From assembly GCA_031290615.1 (NCBI GenBank), contig JAITNF010000068.1, positions 1-33,734 on the forward strand: DNA of 33,734 nucleotides, in the 5' to 3' direction. The notes beneath the pieces are model-generated. The model was not told the origin of the DNA, ran no database searches, and was given only the letters and a program-made list of their open reading frames with translations. The position numbers were made by a program, and so were the translations under genes. Below are positions 28,415-33,734 of the stretch, piece by piece. Position 1 is the stretch's first letter. Each line of letters starts with the position of its first letter. The DNA is from Desulfovibrio sp. Its GTDB lineage: Bacteria > Desulfobacterota > Desulfovibrionia > Desulfovibrionales > Desulfovibrionaceae.

Positions 28415-29772
28415 TATACCGATGCCGGAGGCTGTCTGGAATTGAAATCAGGGATCACTGCGCTGACAACGGCCGCCAGACGCCCGTCGTGAAGGCGTAC
28501 ATGTATTTCTCCCCCAAGCTGTGTTTCATGGGCGGAGCGCAAAAGTTCCCCGCTAGCCGTGGAGGCCAAAGAATAGCCCTTTTTCAGCGGCGCCAACGGG
28601 TTCGCGTTTTCCACGGCCAAAGTCAGGCGGTCGAGCATGTGTTCACGCCGCTCCAGCAGGCTAGCTATATGCGCCCGTAGGGCGTCCTGTCTTTGCGTAA
28701 GCCGCCGTTGCGCATCGGCAAGACGGCAGGGCAAGATCTTTTGCAAAGCGGAAATCATATAAATGAGGTTGGTGGATAAACGCTCGTGGTGCCGCGACGG
28801 CGAAAGCCAACGCAGAGCTCTTATTTCTTCCTGAAGTGTGTGCTCCATGCCGGAAAGGCGTCTTTTTACGGCCCGTTCCAGCGCGCCGCCGGCGTCATCC
28901 AGCAGTTGCGCAAGTTCCGTTCGCGGCGGCCAAAGCAGTTGCGTGGCATGGGACGGCGTGGCCGCCCGCGCATCCGCCGTCATATCCGCCAAGGTCACAT
29001 CCACCTCATGGCCGATTCCGGCCAGCACGGGAATATGTGATTGAAAAACAGCATCCGCCACAGCCTCCTCGTTGAAAGGCCACAAATCTTCCAGTGAACC
29101 ACCGCCACGTATCAACACAATTACCTGCGCCCAGCCTCGGGCGTTGGCGTGCTGTATCGCCGCGACTATTTCCGGCGCCGCAGCATTGCCCTGAACCGGC
29201 GTCGGGAAAAGGCATATACGCGCTCCGCTGCCCCGCTGTGCTCCCAGCATCAAAAAATCATGAATGGCGGCTCCGGCGGCAGACGTTATCAGAGCGACAC
29301 GTTTGGCGTCATATGGCAAGGGCCTCTTTCGTTCTAGTGAAAAATACCCGAGCGCCGCAAGCTTTTGCTTGCGTTCCTCAAAAGCCAGGGCAAGAGCTCC
29401 CCGGCCGTCATCCTGAAGCAGTTCGACCACAAGCTGATACTGCCCGCGAGCCGCGTAAACGCTTATCCGCCCGGCGCACAGCATTGTCACGCCGTTGCGC
29501 AGCATGTCCAGCGGGGAAGGCCGTGGCGTGTCATAAACTTCACCGGTCAAGGGATCAAAGATCCGTTCACGGCCCGCGCGGCCCTGCTTCCGCAAAAACC
29601 AGATACACTGAACAAGGGCATACTGATCCTTCAAACTGAAATAAATGTGACCGGAGCTGGAGCGTGTGAGATTTGTTACCTCACCACGCACCCAGACAAA
29701 ATGGAAATTTCCCTCCAGGCTCGCGCGCAGCCGGTCTGTCAGCTCTCGCACCGTCAATATGCTATCCGGCAC
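28414..29772 (-). CDS. xseA: Exodeoxyribonuclease VII large subunit
   Basis: LTVRELTDRLRASLEGNFHFVWVRGEVTNLTRSSSGHIYFSLKD, VALITSAAGAAIHDF, VLIRGGGSLEDLWPFNEE, GIGHEVDVTLADMTAD. Confidence 0.97.
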   Translation of the reverse strand: MPDSILTVRELTDRLRASLEGNFHFVWVRGEVTNLTRSSSGHIYFSLKDQYALVQCIWFLRKQGRAGRERIFDPLTGEVYDTPRPSPLDMLRNGVTMLCAGRISVYAARGQYQLVVELLQDDGRGALALAFEERKQKLAALGYFSLERKRPLPYDAKRVALITSAAGAAIHDFLMLGAQRGSGARICLFPTPVQGNAAAPEIVAAIQHANARGWAQVIVLIRGGGSLEDLWPFNEEAVADAVFQSHIPVLAGIGHEVDVTLADMTADARAATPSHATQLLWPPRTELAQLLDDAGGALERAVKRRLSGMEHTLQEEIRALRWLSPSRHHERLSTNLIYMISALQKILPCRLADAQRRLTQRQDALRAHIASLLERREHMLDRLTLAVENANPLAPLKKGYSLASTASGELLRSAHETQLGGEIHVRLHDGRLAAVVSAVIPDFNSRQPPASV

Positions 29773-29781
29773 GTCAGCTCC

Positions 29782-31509
29782 TCATACGCTTGTCTTCCAG
29801 CCGTCGCGTACACGCGAAGCCCATTGATGCAAATCGGCATCCAGATTTCCCAACGCGAGTTCACCCCTTTCACCGCAGCGACGGTCTTTGCATTCCACGA
29901 CATGGCGCGCAAGCCCCCTAGCCCCGACGACAATCTGCATGGGCAGCCCCAATAAATCGGCATCCTTGAATTTTACGCCGGGACGTTCCACCCTGTCGTC
30001 ATACAGTACTTCCATATTGAACTGTTGTAGACGCGCGTATATTTTTTCCGCCGTTTTCGTAACTTCCGCATTGTTGGGATCGAGATTGAGCAGGATACAG
30101 TCATACGGCGCGATGGGCGGTGGAAAGATAATGCCGTCGGCATCGTGGTTCTGCTCAATGGCTGCCGCCGCGATACGGGAAACTCCAATGCCGTAGCAGC
30201 CCATAATCATCAGTCGCTCCTGCCCGTTTTCATCCAGAAATGCCGCGCGTAAGGCTTCACTGTATTTCAGGCCTAGCATGAAAACATGCCCGACTTCAAT
30301 GCCCCGTTTAAGGGAAATTGGGCCGCCGCACTGCGGACAAACGTCGCTGGAATCAATGTTTCGCAAATCCGCATGGGCTGTTATGTGCGCATCACGGTGC
30401 AAATCAACATGCTTCATGTGCGTGTCGGCCTTGTTGCCGCCGGCGATGTAATCCGTATCTCCCTGAAGCTCTAAGTCTGCGTAAATCGGCAGGTCAAGGC
30501 CGACAGGACCAGCAAATCCCAAAGGCGCGCGGGTGAGGCTCACCAAGGTGGTCACGTCCGCGAGTTTGACATCCTGCGCCTTGAGCAGATTTTTCAGCTT
30601 TGTTTCATTCATCTCGCGGTCGCCACGCACAAGTACGCCCGCGGGTTTGCCGTCCGCAAGTACAACAAGAGTTTTGACAAGTTTTGCGGAAGGGACGCGC
30701 AACAATTTCGTGACCTCGCTTACCGTGTGCGCGCCGGGCGTGTCCACGTTTTCGCAAGGAGGACAGGAAAGCTCCGAGTCGTTCCCGTTCCAGCGTATTT
30801 CCGCGCGTTCCATGTTGGCCGCATAATCGCAATTGTCGCAAAAGACGACTGTATCTTCGCCCGTATCAGCCAGCACCATGAATTCGTGGGAGAAACTGCC
30901 GCCTATAGAGCCGTTGTCGGCCACCACGGACCTGAATCTGACGCCGAGACGCTGAAAAATTTTTTGATAGGCATTGTACATGGCCTTGTAACTCTGTTCG
31001 GCGGTGGCGATATCCATATCAAAAGAATAGGCATCTTTCATGATGAATTCACGGCCACGCATGAGGCCGAAGCGCGGGCGGACTTCATCGCGGAATTTCG
31101 TTTGAATCTGGTAGAGGCGGACAGGTAGTTGCCTGTAAGATCTCACTTCGCCGCGCACCATGTCCGTTATCACCTCCTCGTGGGTTGGGCCAAGGCAGCA
31201 TTCGCGGTCATTGCGGTCTTTGAAGCGCAAAAGCTCCTTGCCGTAGTGCTCCCAGCGGCCAGACTCCTTCCACAGATCGGCTGACTGCACCATGGGCATG
31301 AGCAGTTCCTGAAAACCGGCGGCATTCATCTCTTCCCTGATGATTTTTGATATTTTGTCCAGCACTCTGAGGCCGAGGGGAAGATAAATATAAACACCCG
31401 AGGTCAGCTTGCGCATCATGCCCGCGCGCAGAAGGAGTTTATGACTTGCGACCTCGGCGTCAGCCGGGGATTCTTTGAGTGTGGGAATGTAACAGAAACT
31501 GAAACGCAT
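29782..31509 (-). CDS. proS: Prolyl-tRNA synthetase
   Basis: [91 protein letters not shown]. Confidence 0.97.
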   Translation of the reverse strand: MRFSFCYIPTLKESPADAEVASHKLLLRAGMMRKLTSGVYIYLPLGLRVLDKISKIIREEMNAAGFQELLMPMVQSADLWKESGRWEHYGKELLRFKDRNDRECCLGPTHEEVITDMVRGEVRSYRQLPVRLYQIQTKFRDEVRPRFGLMRGREFIMKDAYSFDMDIATAEQSYKAMYNAYQKIFQRLGVRFRSVVADNGSIGGSFSHEFMVLADTGEDTVVFCDNCDYAANMERAEIRWNGNDSELSCPPCENVDTPGAHTVSEVTKLLRVPSAKLVKTLVVLADGKPAGVLVRGDREMNETKLKNLLKAQDVKLADVTTLVSLTRAPLGFAGPVGLDLPIYADLELQGDTDYIAGGNKADTHMKHVDLHRDAHITAHADLRNIDSSDVCPQCGGPISLKRGIEVGHVFMLGLKYSEALRAAFLDENGQERLMIMGCYGIGVSRIAAAAIEQNHDADGIIFPPPIAPYDCILLNLDPNNAEVTKTAEKIYARLQQFNMEVLYDDRVERPGVKFKDADLLGLPMQIVVGARGLARHVVECKDRRCGERGELALGNLDADLHQWASRVRDGWKTSV

Positions 31510-31539
31510 ACTGTCTGTCCTTCATGGGAAAAAAGAGGG

Positions 31540-32610
31540 TTATTCCGGAAATGTCGCAAGCAACGCTTGCAGTTCTTCCATAAACGCGGACAGCAGGGCT
31601 TCCCGGCCTTTGACGGAGCGTATGATTTCCCCTTTGCGAAAAATGATTCCCTTATCCCGCCCTCCGGCAAGGCCCAAGTCCGCCTCGCGGGCCTCGCCCG
31701 GCCCGTTGACCACGCAACCCATTATCGCCACTTTGACGGGAGCCATTGAGCCGGTCAAATGCTCTTCCACAGCGCGTGTCAGGGCAAAAATGTCAATTTC
31801 TGTACGCCCGCAGGTGGGACAGGAAATTATTTCCGGTCCGCGCGCGCGCAAACCGAGGGCGCGCAGTATTTCCCAAGCCGCGACAACCTCCTGTGCCGGA
31901 TCGGCCGTAAGGGAAACACGCAACGTATCGCCTATGCTCTCATGCAGCAAAATTCCCAGCCCCACCGCAGACTTGACTGCTCCCCGCAAAAGGCCGCCGG
32001 CTTCTGTGACGCCGATATGCAGGGGATAGTCACAGACGGAGGACAACAAACGGTAAGCGGTGATGGTGGCTGGCACGGAAGATGATTTTATGGACACCTT
32101 GATCTGGTCAAATCCCCGCGATTCCACCAGATGGATTTGATTCAGGGCGCTTTGCACCAAAGCTTCCGGGCAGGTCCTGCCATATTTGCGCAGCAGGGAT
32201 TTTTCCAGAGAACCGCCGTTGACCCCCACACGAATAACGGCCTTGTGCGCTTTTGCGGCGTCTACAACCTGGTAAAATTGTGTTTTTTTCCCAATATTTC
32301 CGGGGTTTATCCGCAGTCCTTCAACGCCTGCCTCTAAAGCGGCAAGGGCCAGGCGATAGTCAAAATGAATATCTGCGATGAGCGGAAGTTTTGTCCGCTC
32401 ACGTATCGCAACGACGGCTTTTGCGGCCGCCTCGTCCGGAATCGCCAGACGCACCGTTTCGCAGCCGCATTCTTCAAGGCGCGCGAGTTGAGCCAAGGTT
32501 GCGGACACGTCGCGAGTGTCGGTATTGGTCATGCTTTGCACCACAACCGGCGCGCCGCCACCTATGACCAGCCCGCCGAGATGGATAGCGCGAGATTTTC
32601 CTGTTCGCAT
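31540..32610 (-). CDS. ispG: 4-hydroxy-3-methylbut-2-en-1-yl diphosphate synthase
   Basis: VVVQSMTNTDTRD, LIADIHFDYRLALAALEAGVEGLRINPGNIG, SCPTCGRTEIDI, MGCVVNGPGEAREADLG. The ORF extends to 32661; start assigned to MRTGK by similarity. Confidence 0.95.
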   Translation of the reverse strand: MRTGKSRAIHLGGLVIGGGAPVVVQSMTNTDTRDVSATLAQLARLEECGCETVRLAIPDEAAAKAVVAIRERTKLPLIADIHFDYRLALAALEAGVEGLRINPGNIGKKTQFYQVVDAAKAHKAVIRVGVNGGSLEKSLLRKYGRTCPEALVQSALNQIHLVESRGFDQIKVSIKSSSVPATITAYRLLSSVCDYPLHIGVTEAGGLLRGAVKSAVGLGILLHESIGDTLRVSLTADPAQEVVAAWEILRALGLRARGPEIISCPTCGRTEIDIFALTRAVEEHLTGSMAPVKVAIMGCVVNGPGEAREADLGLAGGRDKGIIFRKGEIIRSVKGREALLSAFMEELQALLATFPE

Positions 32611-33009
32611 GCCACCTGCCCTGGAGCAAGATTTTTTTGAGACATCCCGCTTACGGGACATGCTCAGTCCGTCGAGGATACGCTATTATCCGTTGAAAGC
32701 CAAATCCCGAAACACGACTGTCTAGTGCTGATGCATCTAAATCAGTAACTTATCGTCTGGTGAACACTCAAAAATTATTATACTCCAACTGATACCCCAA
32801 AATTTTGAGGATGAGATCAAGCTGTTTTGCGCATCTTGGACGCGAATATGGGGATGGAAAAAATCGAAGGCATTTGGCATTTGCGCCGCATTATTTTTTG
32901 ATACTAGTTATTCGCTATTTCCGCAACGAGAATTTTTCAGAACAAAAACGCGCGCCTTGAAATTTCCATATATCCGAAAAGAAAATGATTTCCAATTTTG
33001 AGCAGGCAA

Positions 33010-33031
33010 TATTGGATGGCTATTGGATGGC
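33010..33031. repeat. Two-copy tandem repeat of TATTGGATGGC
   Basis: Exact 11-bp unit at 33010-33020 and 33021-33031. Confidence 0.7.
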
Positions 33032-33461
33032 TTCGGATTAAAGAAAAACTTGAAAAAAGTTAGGAAGAACGGCAGTGCCCACGGCGTAGCAGGGTCACCA
33101 GGCCAGGATCATATGCGCCGGGCATCAAAACGAGCGCGGCGTGATCCACCATTGCTCGCTACTCTAGGGAAGGGGCGAGCCGGAACCCTCCGCGGAAGTT
33201 GAACCAGATATCCGGCAAGTTTTAGTCCCGGAAGTCCGAGCTTCGTGCTATATAATTTTGCAATTATATTCCGTTATTATACTATGTTATAGGATAGAAG
33301 ATTTTTGGATACCGTCAAATTCTTTTGCTGCCCTATTGGCTATATGGGCTGGGTCACTCTCTTTTTTGCCGCTGCCCTTTGGACAACCTTAGAAAGAAAT
33401 GACACCACTGGCAGAAGTGTATAATATACTAATTTAATATGCAATAAAATTAAATTGTTAT

Positions 33462-33734
33462 ATGTACAATTGTTATGTGCGGCTGGCCTGCAAGCGCAAT
33501 CAGGAGGACCTAGCGCGGCAAAATGATCCTGATTATCCATATTACTTCGATCCTGCCAAGGCTGAAAGGGTGTGCAAATTTGTTGAGATGATGATTTTCA
33601 CTTCCGGTAAATGGTAGAGACAAAAAATACAACTCCAGCCATGGCAAAAATTTATAACAGTTACAGTTTTCGGCTGGATGAAACGCCAAAACAAAATGCG
33701 TCGATTCCGCGAGACATATATTGCCGTGCCAAGG
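33462..33734 (+). pseudogene. Phage terminase large subunit, N-terminal part, with an in-frame TAG; continues past the edge
   Basis: MYNCYVRLACKRNQEDLARQNDPDYPYYFDPAKAERVCKFVEMMIFTSGKW*RQKIQLQPWQKFITVTVFGWMKRQNKMRRFRETYIAVPR; TAG at 33615-33617. Resembles TerL 'AC.RH..D......F.FD...A.RV..F.E......G.W....L.PWQ.FI....FGW.....RRFR..Y.EVPRKN'. Confidence 0.75.

Noticed and set aside
25359-32661. ispG-proS-xseA-xseB-ispA-dxs cluster as a novel system
   Set aside because: All genes are standard housekeeping; I believe similar clustering is common in Desulfovibrio, so it was not scored as a finding.
20017-33734. Matching attR copy of the tRNA-Leu 3' end
   Set aside because: I scanned for GTTCGAGTC...TTCGGCACCA downstream and saw no convincing second copy in the window.
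1-33734. CRISPR array, retron or diversity-generating element
   Set aside because: No regularly spaced repeats, no reverse transcriptase motif (YxDD context) and no cas-like genes seen.

Overview
The window looks like a chromosomal segment of a Desulfovibrionaceae-type sulfate reducer (inference from gene content). Intact housekeeping operons are separated by decayed, AT-rich, mobile-element-derived spacers. Supported genes on the + strand: a YeiH-type putative sulfate exporter with a small membrane-protein partner, a Nudix-like protein, a 1108-aa 7TM/histidine-kinase-like protein that appears catalytically degenerate, a cardiolipin synthase-type PLD protein, an MBL-fold hydrolase and a flavodoxin-fold reductase. 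Supported genes on the - strand: secG-tpiA-rimI, rpsL-rpsG-fusA-argJ, a YkgJ-like Cys-rich protein, an Mn-type pyrophosphatase, a DsrMK-like (NarI-type + HdrD-type) pair without JOP genes, and ispG-proS-xseA-xseB-ispA-dxs. There is one tRNA-Leu(CAG), with a P4-type integrase remnant beside it. Decayed elements include IS630-like fragments (two), an IS5-like fragment, a frameshifted comF, the integrase, and a phage terminase large subunit with an in-frame stop at the right edge. The strongest leads are the apparent phosphotransfer-dead signalling protein, the stand-alone DsrMK-like module next to a pyrophosphatase, and the prophage and IS remnants that the ORF track misses. I saw no CRISPR array and no clearly recognisable new defence system.
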